Below, one piece after another: positions 1 to 10,904 of a stretch of 64,000 nt of DNA. Position 1 is the stretch's first letter. Every line of letters starts with the position of its first letter. The position numbers and the translations under genes are program-made. The stretch covers positions 22,854,839 through 22,918,838 of the forward strand of contig NC_065919.1 of assembly GCF_024586455.1 (NCBI RefSeq), written 5' to 3'. The notes under the pieces were generated by a model that was given only the letters and a program-made list of their open reading frames with translations, had not been told where the DNA came from and did no database searches. Source of the stretch: Bactrocera neohumeralis (lineage: Eukaryota > Arthropoda > Insecta > Diptera > Tephritidae).

Positions 1-415
1 TACGTCTCTGCAACCTTTTTGCTATTATTTTTTTAGAACTACCTGAAACGTGATTTTTCTTAGCTATTTATCATATATTTAAATACCCAGCTTTATTTCT
101 TTATTTCACCGAAAGTTTTGACAGATATGAGCAACTTATTAAAATAGTTTGAATGGATTAATAAACAAATAATTTTTTATACTTGGTATACTTCACTTAT
201 ATCTATGTCCATAACTAGGATCATATCCTCACTGTTTTTAAGAGAATTGAAATGTGTTAATTTTGGAAGAGAAATCTAGGCTTCTTATATTTCATTACCT
301 CACTATTAGTTTAGCGTATCCTAAGCGATCTTAAAATCATCTTTCTATCGTGATGTTTCGCTCCAAGGCCTGAAACGCAGCGGGATTTTCCGCATAGACT
401 TTAGACTTTATATTA
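1..415. other. AT-rich DNA, no gene seen
   Basis: No reading frame of note, no RNA gene and no recognisable repeat. It ends at the TA (414-415) that precedes the first mariner remnant. Confidence 0.5.
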
Positions 416-919
416 GGTTGTCAAAAAAGTCTTGCGGTATTTTCGCTAGTTGGCGCTGAAAGCGCGTAGTTCTAGTTTTATTCGTCGCCATTTCGGGTCA
501 TGCTATACCTTTTTGGAAAGCTCATTTCACGCGCTAGATTGATTGCCGTTTCTTTTAAGTCGTTCGTGAGTTATAGCGTCGCAAACATGGAGCAAAATAA
601 AGAGAAAATACAGCATATTTTACAGTACTACTACGATAAAGGAAAAAATGCATCTCAAGCCGCCAATAAAATTTGTGCAGTTTATGGACCCGATGCAGTT
701 TCCATTTCCACCGCACAACGATGGTTTTAACGTTTTCGTTCTGGTGTAGAGGTGGTCGAAGATGCGCCACGCTCCGGAAGGCCTGTCGTCGAAAATTGCG
801 ATAAAATCGCTGAATTGGTCGAAAGAGACCGGCATAGTAGCAGCGGTCGAGCTGGAGCATGAGTCATCAAAAATTTCAAAAAAAAAAATCAATAAAAATA
901 CAAGACTTTTTTGACAACC
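416..919 (+). mobile_element. Internally deleted mariner, N-terminal transposase only (copy 1)
   Basis: A 504-bp mariner derivative. The left end GGTTGTCAAAAAAGTCTTG is matched by the inverted right end (CAAGACTTTTTTGACAACC at 901-919); a TA precedes the left end but the right TA is mutated. A transposase start at 587 (MEQNKEKIQHILQYYYDKGK) gives the helix-turn-helix start, then a stop at 728 after AQRWF. The same frame continues with RFRSGVEVVEDAPRSGRP and IAELVERDRH to about 830. The whole catalytic domain is absent, so it can only be a non-autonomous relic. A second copy with the same architecture lies at 29600-30109 on the minus strand. The N-terminus resembles the cecropia/mori group of mariner subfamilies; the exact subfamily is inferred. 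Confidence 0.85.
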
Positions 920-2405
920 CAATATGATGCTGGGTCTCAAGATAGGTGATGCTGTTTCGAATAACCTAAAGCGAAGTCTCCATAAATTTTAAAAAAATTT
1001 TGGAAAAACCTTAAAGTTTCATTGAAGGTAGTAGTGAGATATGTAACATGTATTATAGCAAATAAACGAAACAATTAAAAACCGCTGAATTTGCAATTTC
1101 GAATATAATTTACTCTTAAAGTTACCTTATTCTGAACAGAGCGCTATTTCATATTAAGCGAGCTCTAAGAGAAAAACGACCACATGCTTCGAATTTTTTC
1201 CTACAAGGATGGTACGCTGTGCGCTTGTGTGCGCATTGCATTCTCCAACGGGACATGAGCATACAAAATAACAACAATTTAATCCGTACATGCCAAAGCT
1301 TGTACTATAAATGCCAGTTGAATGATAGGAGATGGCAAAAATGATGACTACAAGTAGAGGTTTAGAGCTGTGGAGCTGTAGTGTCGGTGGTGCATGGAGC
1401 GTGGCGAAGAAACAAAGCAGCAAATATTTCAATGGGCATATTTAAAGTGCATTTTCGCCCTTCAAACACTTTATTGCTGAATATGCTCGTGGTGGTACGT
1501 CGTGAAGGTAAACCGAGCCATAAGCACTGGCTACACATAATGGCAGATATGAACGCAGGCACTCACACTGAGTGGGCGAGTGTACGTGGGTGGGTGTGTG
1601 TGTGCGTGATTGAGTGAATGGGTTAGTGAATGTGTTGTGAAATATCTCTATGACCGAATGACAAGGTGTTTGCCCAAAAACTATACACTTTGCCAAGTCA
1701 CAACTTCTTTATAGCCAAGAATGTTAGGTGTGTGGGTGCGTTAGTGTGCTGCCCTATGGGTGTGGGTGTGTACGCGTGTGTCCAACAAATTCTTAGGGGG
1801 AACATTTAGTAGTGTATTTGTCGTAGTAAAAGGACATTGTGTGAATGGCAAAGGACATTTCGGTTGCTCTAAACAAGTTACCGTACAGTTGGCTGGCTGG
1901 CTGGCAGTAGGTGTCGATGCGATGAAAATTGAGGGGCTCCCTTAAGTGTGGGCGAATAAAATATTTTCATCAATATTTGTTGTTAGTTTATGTCAGTGCA
2001 AACTGTAACATGTAGAGTACAAATGGTACAAATGGAAAATATAAAAAATTTGAACTGGAATTAAATAGTTTAGGATTTGTGGAATTTTGTAGGCACAGGA
2101 AATCCGGTGCGGCATACCAATTTGGATTGCAAAAATTTAGAAAAATAAAACCTTTGCATTAATCTGACTATTTATAATTTCGGGTGTAGTTGAAGAAGTC
2201 GGCGAATTAAATTTTTTACTATTTTAGAATAACAAATTAATATACTCTCATTTTTGCTCATTAAAAAGCGTTGCCTAAAGTACCATTTGGAAGGAAATGT
2301 TGAAAATGGAAGACACTTTCTTTGCTGATGAGTCCAAGTCGTAAAATTTGATTTAGCCAAATGCTTTACAATAGAGAAATCAAATATAATGAAGCTTATA
2401 TCAAT
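920..2405. other. Intergenic DNA with GT-rich stretch and element-like fragments
   Basis: No gene recognised. 1540-1790 is rich in GTGTGTG/GTGGGTG. Short fragments at 1925-1940, 2096-2112 and 2187-2198 repeat, in the same order, sequences found just inside the DD41D element at 2406-3400, suggesting an older diverged copy of its 5' region. Open frames here look like chance frames. Confidence 0.35.
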
Positions 2406-3400
2406 GATTTTTTTAAGAGCTTGATAACTTTTTTAAAAAAACGCATAAAATTTGCAAAATCTCATCGGTTCTTTATTTGAAGTAAAATTGAGGGGCTCGA
2501 AGTGATTGGTTCATCAATGTGTGTCATTTACTTTTGCAAGGAAATCCGGTGCGGTATGCGGATCTTGTGTGTGTGTCGTGAGTTGAAGAAGTGGGAATTA
2601 TTCGGAAAATATTTGGAAGGAATCAAGTCAAATTTTCAAATAGAGAATTTGAAGTTATATCGTGGACTTTGGCAGAAATCCGGGTGTCTTGTTATCGACA
2701 AATTTTGTTCAGCGAAAAGTTGAAGGAAACATTTCTTTGAATGGCTACGTAAATAAGCAAAATTGCCGCATTTGGGGTGAAGAGCAACCAGAAGCCGTTC
2801 AAGAACTGCCCATGCATCCCGAAAAATGCGCTGTTTGGTGTGGTTTGTACGCTGGTGGAATCATTGGACCGTATTTTTCAAAGATGCTGTTGGACGCAAC
2901 GTTAAATGGCGATCGCTATCGTTCGATGCTAACAAACTTTTGTTGCCAAAAATGGAAGAACTGAACTTGGTTGACATGTGGTTTCAAAAAAATGGCGCTA
3001 CATGCCACACAGCTCGCGATTCTATGGCCATTTTGAGGGAAAACTTCGGAGAACAATTCATCTCAAGAAATGGACCCGTAAGTTGGCCACCAAGATCATC
3101 GATTTAACGCCTTTAGACTATTTTTGTGGGGCTACGTAAGTCTAAAGTCTACAGAAATAAGCCAGCAACTATTCCAGCTTTGGAAGACAACATTTCCGAA
3201 GAATCATTCCGGCCGGAAATGCTCGAAAAAGTTTGCCCAAAATTGGACTTTCCGAATGGACCACCTAAGACGCAGCCGCGGTCAACATTTAAATGAAATT
3301 ATCTTCAAAAAGTAAATGTCATGAACCAATCTAACGTTTCAAATAAAGAACATGAGATTTTGCAAATTTTATGAAAAAGTTATCAAGCTCTTAAAAATCA
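2406..3400 (+). mobile_element. DD41D Tc1/mariner-type element with long inverted ends
   Basis: Transposase relic in three frames. Blocks visible in order: LNGYVNKQNCRIWGEEQPEA (about 2737-2796), PMHPEKCAVWCGLYAGGIIG, NGDRYRSMLTN, LVDMWFQKNGATCHTA (about 2970-3010), FGEQFISRNGPVSWPPRS, LWGYV, and the C-terminus RRSRGQHLNEIIFKK ending at 3315. The distance from the QKNGA codon (2991) to the third aspartate codon (3116) is 125 nt, which with a one-base loss is 41 intervening residues, the DD41D (rosa) signature. The first catalytic Asp is lost in a frameshifted stretch and the second is Asn. Ends are imperfect inverted repeats of about 65 bp (2406-2475 versus 3335-3400), including TTTGCAAAATCTCAT. 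Inactive. Confidence 0.85.
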
Positions 3401-3569
3401 CCCGATAGAATAGGACTTAGCAGAAGTAGGATTCTTAATGTGTGTCGTTCTTCTCACGTCCTTCGGTACCTACGGTCTTGTAATATGGGGACTTCTTGGT
3501 TAATTTTTAAGATTTTTGAAGTGTATGACTTCTCTTGATAACATGGTGGCTTCGTATTAGATTGGATAC

Positions 3570-4372
3570 AATTTATGTTCGTCATAATCGTCCTGTCAGA
3601 TTAACAATTGAGCGACTAGTGACAAAATTTGAATCCACAGGCACAGTACCAAATGTTCCCGTGCTAGTGTGACAAGAAAGTGCCCGCAGTGCCGAGAATA
3701 TTGCTGCCGCTAGCGCATCAGTTGAGAAAGACCCAAATCAGTCTCTCATACGTCGTCCTCAAGCGTTGGGCATCTCTGTGACGTCGTTGTGACGAATTTT
3801 TCCAAAAGATCTTGGCCTACATCCTTAAAAACTCAAATTGACGCAAGAACTGAAGCCGCTTGACCACCAGAATCGTCGTATGTTCGTGAATTGGGCTGAG
3901 CAACAACTTGAAAATAATCCGGATTTTCATCAAAAAATCATCTTCAGTGATGAGGCTCATTTCTGGCTGAATGGCTTCGTCAATAAGCAAAACAGCCATC
4001 CGCACGTACTACATGAGTCAGCATTGCATCCCGAAAAAATTAGAATTTGCTGCGGTTTATGGACTGGGCGCCATTGGGCCGTACTTCTTCTGTGATGATC
4101 AAGACCGGTACGTTACTGTGAATGGGAATCGCTTCCGCTCACTGATAACCGAATATTTTTGGCCTGATTTGGGCCTATGCTACAAGCCAGCGACGATTAT
4201 TGAGCTTCGTAGGAATATCGAACGTGAAATTGCAGCAGTATCGGCCGATTTACGCTTGAAAACCGTTGAAAATTGGGTTCAGCGTCTAGACTTCTGCAAG
4301 CGAGCTCGTGGTGGTCAAGCAAAAGAAATCGGGTTATTTAAAATCACGAAGCTGAACGATTTTCATTGCTGA
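3570..4372 (+). mobile_element. DD41D Tc1/mariner-type element, internally deleted
   Basis: Transposase relic. The N-terminal part (3580-3840) reads RHNRPVRLTIERLVTKFEST, RSAENIAAASASVEKDPNQS and QALGISVTS with stops. Then 3838-4095 gives TQELKPLDHQNRRMFVNWAE and IIFSDEAHFWLNGFVNKQNS (first catalytic Asp kept), and a shifted frame from 3971 gives GAIGPYFF, VNGNRFRSLITEYFWPDL. The sequence then jumps directly to YKPATIIELRRNIE and ENWVQRLDFCKRARGGQAKE, so the segment carrying the second and third Asp is deleted near 4180. Terminal repeats were not located. Same family as 8261-9193 and 31082-32154. Confidence 0.82.
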
Positions 4373-4379
4373 CGATAGT

Positions 4380-7224
4380 ACCACTATGTGGCTCTTGCCT
4401 TCAACGAGATTTTAATAAAAATGACAAACTTAAATTAGTAGACGGATTATATATAGTACATAGTTGTTGAACCGAAAACCGTCCGCAATTAATTTTGAAA
4501 AATGCTATCGATGTCACAGTTTTTGACAGTATAGACACCACCGGTGTTGGATTGTTCCATGATCTCCTAAATATAATAACGCTTGAGGACAGGTGCTTTC
4601 GATCCAGAAATTTCGCAAAACTAAACTTGGCTTCAAGTGTTCCAATGCTTTTCATCTGAAATACATATAATAGGATCCACATATGTCGAATGTCAACATG
4701 TTGATTCAGTGTTAGGATCCAGAGAAGAGAATATAATACGATTCCTTGGGGTGTACCCCTTTGGACAAATTTTCACATCGTTGTAGCTCTCAGCTCAAAA
4801 ATTACTGATTTTCCCCTGACTGCCTCGTACATTACTTTGACATTCGTCCGAGGGAATATAGTTTAATTGCAGCGCCCCTTTAAGAAAAGTTACTAATCAG
4901 ATTTTATTTAGCTCTGGTACTGTTGTAATTGGGTCGGGAATAAATCATCAGATCCTACGGAAATTTAAACTGTCTCTACTCCATTGTCTTGAGTGTACTC
5001 AACCGTATGGTTTTCAGAGTTAGTGAGTAAACACTAGTAGGCTTTTGGAATGCTCACTGGATACCGTCCAGCTGTGATCTAACTTCCGAAGTTATACATT
5101 GTTATTATTTTCTTAAGCTGAGATGCTTTTGCCGTAGTTTTGTTATCTTAACAAAAATACTTCCAAGATTTTGTTTTTGCTTTTCTTATCGCTCTTAAAG
5201 TCGTACAAACTTTAGGCAGGGAGAGCACCTTAACGTTGTAATACTTCCTCTACTACGTGTTATTGTACAAGCCACATCTAATGCTTTTCGGCAAGATTCC
5301 GTTAACCCTTTAACTTGTTCCTTGTTTTTAGCTTGGAATGACGGACCATGGGAATCATCCAGAGAAGAATTCATTTTCTGTGTTATTAACTGCTTGCATT
5401 GCTGATTTCGATTCCGATGACTTCGCTCTTTCTCTTGTAAGCGCTGTGTAGTCAAAGGGTAGTTACTCCGCAGAATCGAGAGTTTTCCGTGGCCCTCAGT
5501 CTGCAATTGACTTTAATATCGCCACATGTAGTTATAAATTGTTTTTAGGCTAACATCTCTGAGCTTTGTTCGTTTTCATCCTCTCAAGAAAAGCTTGTCG
5601 TAGTCCAGCCAAACGAACAACCTTTAAATTTTTCCTTTCTTCGGAGGATCATTCTTGATCATTTGTGAATGCACTATAAAATTGTCGCCATAATTGGTTA
5701 TAAGAGAAGCCGATGCCATTCTACGGTTTTAAACAGCAGGGACTTTTAGTTTACGGCCTACTTCGCTTACTTTGCCTTTTAGAGTATATAGTAGTTGTTG
5801 TTATTTTTTCGAAATTATGAAATTATTTGCTCGAAAATGCTAAAAAATTCAAACTGAAGGCATTGCGATCGAAAGGTGTTTTTGCGATATTTTGAAAGTT
5901 GGTTAGGGCACATAGAAAGTCGAAACCAAATCACTCAGACATATCAAACAGCCTCGTCTACAATTTTTAATTTTGCCAAAGATGCTTACAAGCGCTATAT
6001 TCTTATACACACTTCGGCTATTTAATAAAATATATGTGGAAATATTAGTGGGGCGTTGTCAACACTAAATATGCCAGGCATAATTGCACGTGAGTGCCGC
6101 TGCTCCACCTTTACTATGGCACACGTACTTTATGTTTGTAGGGGCTTATCTGTGCGACGTGGAAAATTCATTACAACAAAATGCGAGAAAAAAGTGCCAC
6201 GCGCATATTAAACTGTCACTATGCACATACACACGCTCTCACACACGCTCTCACACACACACACACACCTGAGCTAAGGGGCTTACCTATGAGAGCCTTT
6301 AATCCTTTTATATCAGCTTTCAGACGCTCGACGTAGTGCTCCTACCTTTGACATACATACACACATGGATGCTTGTGTTTTCTTGCTTTGTCTTTTCACA
6401 TAAATTGCCTTATCCATTGCCGTTATTCTGGAGAAAGCGCAATTATATTTACCACTTACAATGGCACTCTTAATCTGCCTCACCATTGCCGTATATTGGC
6501 ATGTCAAGCATGTGTTTTTTAATACTTCTAACGGGATTTTTCAGAGCGAATTTTAAATTTGAAGTGCATCAAGAAGCGCTTATCCTTGAAGCACTTAAAC
6601 AAAGGCTCCTTCTGTTGTTGTTGTTTGTTGTTATTGTACAAGTATATAATCAGCTAAAATTTCATTACGGAATTGATCGGAAGAAGGAACTTTTTCAGTT
6701 CTAGTTTATTCCTAAAATGCTTATTTTTTAATTGAAAGCACCTCCAAGTGCAAATTTTGAGTTGGTGGACTATTTGTCATATTCTCACTATTTTGGATAA
6801 ACATTAAAAATTTGGCCTCTCATCAATAAAGAAATTCAAGTATTAAGAGACTCAAAAATAATTACTATAGGCATATAGTGAAAGCTCTTAGAGTGCACTG
6901 AGGGTGCCAAAAGGTTCACCTAACTTCAAGAGGCATGTACAATTCTAACTGAGTTGAGTCATGGTTCCTCTGGGTATAAGTTTATTTGTTTGATTCTTTC
7001 GTCGCTCTTTCAAATGCTTTTTTTGTCTATTACAGTCTCTTTAAGCTTAAGTTTGTTTTTCCTTCGGCTTCTCGGAAAGTTGTTATTACTCTGAAAAATG
7101 AGTCGCTGCAATATGTAATATAATCTGAGCCAAGCATTTTGAGGTTCTTAGACCTACTGGATTAAAGTTTCCTTATTGCATTTTTAGTACTTTTCCCCAT
7201 TATGTCAAAATCATAAATCTATTT
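4380..7224. other. Long stretch without a recognised gene
   Basis: No known family recognised. On the minus strand, a frame from a Met at 5719 down to 5195 carries several stops but ends in a 103-codon open stretch (5506-5195) rich in Lys, Arg, Gln and Ser; I cannot name it and it may be chance. 6225-6268 holds a CA microsatellite. The rest is AT-rich DNA. Confidence 0.4.
6225..6268. repeat. CA/CACGCTCT microsatellite
   Basis: ACACACGCTCTC occurs twice, followed by a run of CA dinucleotides. A simple repeat; the short open frame over it (peptide ending SHTRSHTHTHT) is an artefact of the repeat. Confidence 0.85.
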
Positions 7225-8201
7225 CCTCTTTCGGTGATAATTGTTTGCCGCGAGCAAGTGTTTTTGATTGGTACAAATTATTCAAAGAGGTCGTCTCTTT
7301 GCGTTATCGATGAACCACGTGCAGGGCGGCCTTCAGCAACAACAAATGATCAACACGTCAATCAAATAAAGGAATTGGTGCTTGAGAATCGACGATTAAC
7401 AGTCAGAAATCTTACTGGCATCTTTGGAATATCGGAAGGATCAATGAAAACCATTTTGAAACACCATTTATGCTTGAGCAATGTGAAACCACAATTGGTT
7501 CCAAAATCACTCAATTTTTTCGAAAAAAAAATACTTGTTAACGTCTTTGAAACAATGCTTCCCGACTATCAGGATATCATGAAACGTATTATTATTGACG
7601 ATGAGTCTTGAATCTATGCTTACGACTTGAAAGCAGACGATCAAAGGGCCGAATATCGTGGCAAAGATGAGCGGAAGCCACAAAAACCACTTCAAAGCAA
7701 GTAAAAAATCAAGGTTATGTTGATAGTTTTCTACTATTATTGAGGAGTGGTGCACTCCAAATTTCTTCTGATCGGCCAAATTGGCAACAAAGAATACTAT
7801 TTGAGTGTTATGCGTCCTTTGCGCGAAGCTATTCGTAAAAAGAGGACAGATATAATGGCCGACAACTCATGGATTTAGTAACACGATAACGCACCGTCGC
7901 AGACTGCATTGATTTTTCGTGAGTTTTTCACCAAATCCAAAACCAATATTGTGCCGTAACCACCGTATTCCCTTGACTTAGCTCCATACGACATCTGATT
8001 ATTCAGCAAACCCAAATCACCGCTCTGCGGAAACCGTTTTGAGTTAATTGAAGACACTAAACGTGAAACGCCATGCGCATTGAAGGCTATTCGGAAAATT
8101 AGCTTTAACAACTGTTTCGAGATTGGAAGAAACGTTTGTACAAGTGTATTGGGGCCAAGGGAGATTACTTTGAAGTAGACTTCATAAATTTTGAAAATTA
8201 A
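7225..8201 (+). mobile_element. DD34D mariner transposase relic (SETMAR-like)
   Basis: Mariner transposase lacking the first ~40 residues. Visible blocks: DWYKLFKE (7265-7290, shifted frame), DEPRAGRPSATTNDQHVNQI, KELVLENRRLTVRNLTGIFG (second helix-turn-helix), LVPKSLNFFEKK, MLPDYQDIMKRIIIDDES ending in a stop at 7609-7611 where the family has Trp. After it: YAYDLKADDQ, AEYRGKDERKPQKP, KVMLIVF, NKEYYLSVMRPLREAIRKK, HDNAPSQTALIF, PPYSLDLAPYDI and the C-terminus RLYKCIGAKGDYFE near 8170. All three acidic positions can be found, but at least five stops and frameshifts separate them. Terminal repeats were not located. Same family as 61940-62580. Confidence 0.85.
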
Positions 8202-8260
8202 ATTAAGAATTTTAAAATTATGAACAAAGTCTTACTAGTATTTGCTCATATTAGTATGTA

Positions 8261-9193
8261 ACGGGTTTTTCAATAAAAGCGCTACAAAAGTTTTATTTTA
8301 CCATACTGCTCCAATTTCACGTCAATATTCGTACGCAGTTCATCAATCGTCGCTGGCTTGTTGCCATAGACCATAGACTTGACGTAGCCTCACAGAAAAT
8401 AGTCTAACGGCATCAAATCGCACGACCGAGGCGGCCAACTGACTGGGCTATTTCGTGAGATAACATGTTCAATGTTTGATTCTGATATCGACTCCCATTC
8501 ACAGTAATTTGCCGGTCTTGATCATCACGGAAGAAGTACGGCCCAATAACGTCGCCAGCACATTAACAGCACCAAACCGTAATTTTTTTGGGATGCAATG
8601 GTGACTCATGAAGTACGTGTGGATTGCTGTCTGACCAATATCGCATATTTTATTTATTGACGAAACCATTGAACCAGAAATGAGTCTCATCGCTGACGAT
8701 GATTTTTCGATGAAATCCGGAACAAGTTGTTACTCAGCCCAATTCATGAACATACGACGATTCTGGTAGTCAAGCGGCGTCTGTTCTGGCGTCAATTTGA
8801 TCTTGTATGGATCTTTTCGTAAAGTTTTTTTCGTAAAGTTCGGCACAACGACACCACAGAGATGCCCAATGCTTGAGAACGATATGTGAGGGACTGATTT
8901 GGGTCTTCTTCAATTGATGCGCTAGCGGTAGCAAAATTCTTGACATTACGAGCACTCATTTGCCTCACTGGCACGGAAGCATTTCATACTATGCTTGGAG
9001 ATTCAATTTTCAATTCAATTCAATCCGAATTTCGGTAGTAAATTTTAATAATTTCGACTGGTTCTTGGATCCTATATATTTCTATGATGAAATGGTAAGC
9101 CTTACTGAAAAGAAAAGACAAAATAGTGGGAAAAAATATGGCGTCGTTTGTTTCTATCGGTCTACTTTTATAGCGTGCCTATTGAAAACCCGT
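8261..9193 (-). mobile_element. DD41D Tc1/mariner-type element with intact ends
   Basis: A 933-bp element flanked by TA on both sides (8259-8260 and 9194-9195). Left end ACGGGTTTTTCAATAAAAGC, right end ...GCCTATTGAAAACCCGT. Read on the minus strand: RQMSARNVKNFATASASIEE, DPNQSLTYRSQALGISVVSL (about 8960-8830), FHRKIIVSDETHFWFNG-like sequence, HHCIPKKLRFGAVNVLAT, PRSCDLMPLDYFL and NKPATIDELRTNID towards 8310. There are internal deletions between the catalytic blocks and several stops. The C-terminal domain is lost against the left end. Non-autonomous; TIR family shared with 31082-32154. Confidence 0.85.
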
Positions 9194-9300
9194 TATATTG
9201 AATCGATCCAATTGTATCTACTTATATACACTCGATTTTATCCAAATAACATCATCTAGTTATTGAACGAGGTATTTTGTTTTCATTAAAATTTATTTTT

Positions 9301-9932
9301 ATACCCTGAACATGGTATATTAAGTTTGTCACGAAGTTTGTAACACCCAGAAGGAAGCGTCGGAGACCCTATAAAGTATATATATAAATTATCAGTCCTT
9401 TGTCAATCTGTCCGTCTGTCTGTATATATACAAACTAGTCCCTCAGTTTTTAAGATATCGTTTTGAAATTTCGCAGACGTCATTTTCTCTTCAAGAAGCT
9501 GCTCATTTGTCAGGACTGCCGATATCGGACCACTATAACATATAGCTGCCATTCAAACTGAACGATCAGAATCAAGGAAAAAATTTTCACATTTTGACAA
9601 TGTATCTTGACAAAAGTTGGCACAGGTTATTTTCTAAGATAATAATGTAATATACGAAGAAATTATTCAGATCGGCTTACTATAGCATATAGCTTCAATA
9701 CAAACCTAACGATCGGAATCGAGGGCTTGTATGAAAAACTTTCGCATTTTATATATCTTCACGAAATTTGACATGGATTACTGCTTAAGGTAATCTCCGA
9801 AAAAATTGTTCAGATCGGATGACTATAGCATATATCTTCCACACAAACTGAACACATAGTTACTAAAAGAATTGCTCTTGTGAAGGGTATATTAGCTTCG
9901 GTACAGCCGAAGTTAACGTTTTTTCTTGTTTA
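9301..9932 (+). repeat. Dispersed fly repeat with terminal hairpin (copy A)
   Basis: Starts ATACCCTGAACATGGTATAT and ends at the palindromic CTTCGGTACAGCCGAAG followed by TTTTTTCTTGTTT. The interior has repeated modules of roughly 110-140 bp containing AGATCGGNNNACTATAGCATATA and CATACAAACTGAACGATCGGAATC. No coding capacity. Related copies at 41255-42027, 43190-43565 and 48255-48684 (minus). The superfamily is not certain. Confidence 0.8.
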
Positions 9933-10904
9933 AGCTAATAAATGTCGAAAATTTTACCAAGAAATGAGATTTATTGTTCAGAGTCTGAGAAAACATGAAA
10001 ATTTTAATTTTTGTTTCTTCGTTCAAACACGAGATTTATATACATACATACATATTGTATAAACTAATGGAATATTTTTTTTTTTTTTAATTTTAAATGA
10101 ACCACTAATATGTTCAGCTTTCCACGCCGAGATCACTTTCTTGTGAGACACTCAGGGAGATGAGGTCTTAATGGCTGAATTTTCAACATTTTGATATCAA
10201 AATTTTAGGAAATATTGTCCAAATATGTAACTTTGATATGTCATATTATATTTTTGAAATATATGATAATTTAAATTTAAAAAAATCTTAAAAATACCTT
10301 GTTTTGTACCTCTGAAATCCACCTAACCTATTAACTGACCACTTGTCTTCGAATAATCATGCAAGCAAACTTGAAAAATGTAGTTTTGAAACAAAAAAAA
10401 AACACGCCTAAAAATAATCTCATGGATCTTATTGAAATGAGTGACCACAATTTATAAGGCGGTAACTCTAAAACTATTTCAGATATTGACTGAAAATTTT
10501 AGTATATTATTTGTAAAAGTATAGCCTATGTCGAAAATGTCGCAGTAGATGTGTCTCGTAAAATGTGTAGGAAGCATTACATAGGGTTGGGTTTAGCTGC
10601 TGTGTATAACTTTATTTCTTGTTTTTATCTGGATTAAGTTGACTGAACTACTTGTTTTGACTGATATTGCTTGTTTTGGATCCTTTACACTCATTAATGA
10701 TTTTTGGTGTTTAAACTAATTAGGTCTGGTCTCAAAGATTTTGGTGGATTTGGCCATGTAGATATCCGGCCCACTGATAATGAATCGAAAACCACTACTA
10801 CTGAAAGGCTGGTAATGAAACCATGAGATGAACTTACAATCAACAAATCACAGTAGCAATAGTAGCTATAAGAAATACCAGAATGAAAATCCAAACCACA
10901 AAAT
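9933..10904. other. AT-rich DNA without a recognised feature
   Basis: Contains a T-run (10075-10090) and scattered A/T runs. No gene, RNA or element recognised. The last ~200 bp adjoin the truncated 3' end of the RTE element. Confidence 0.4.
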
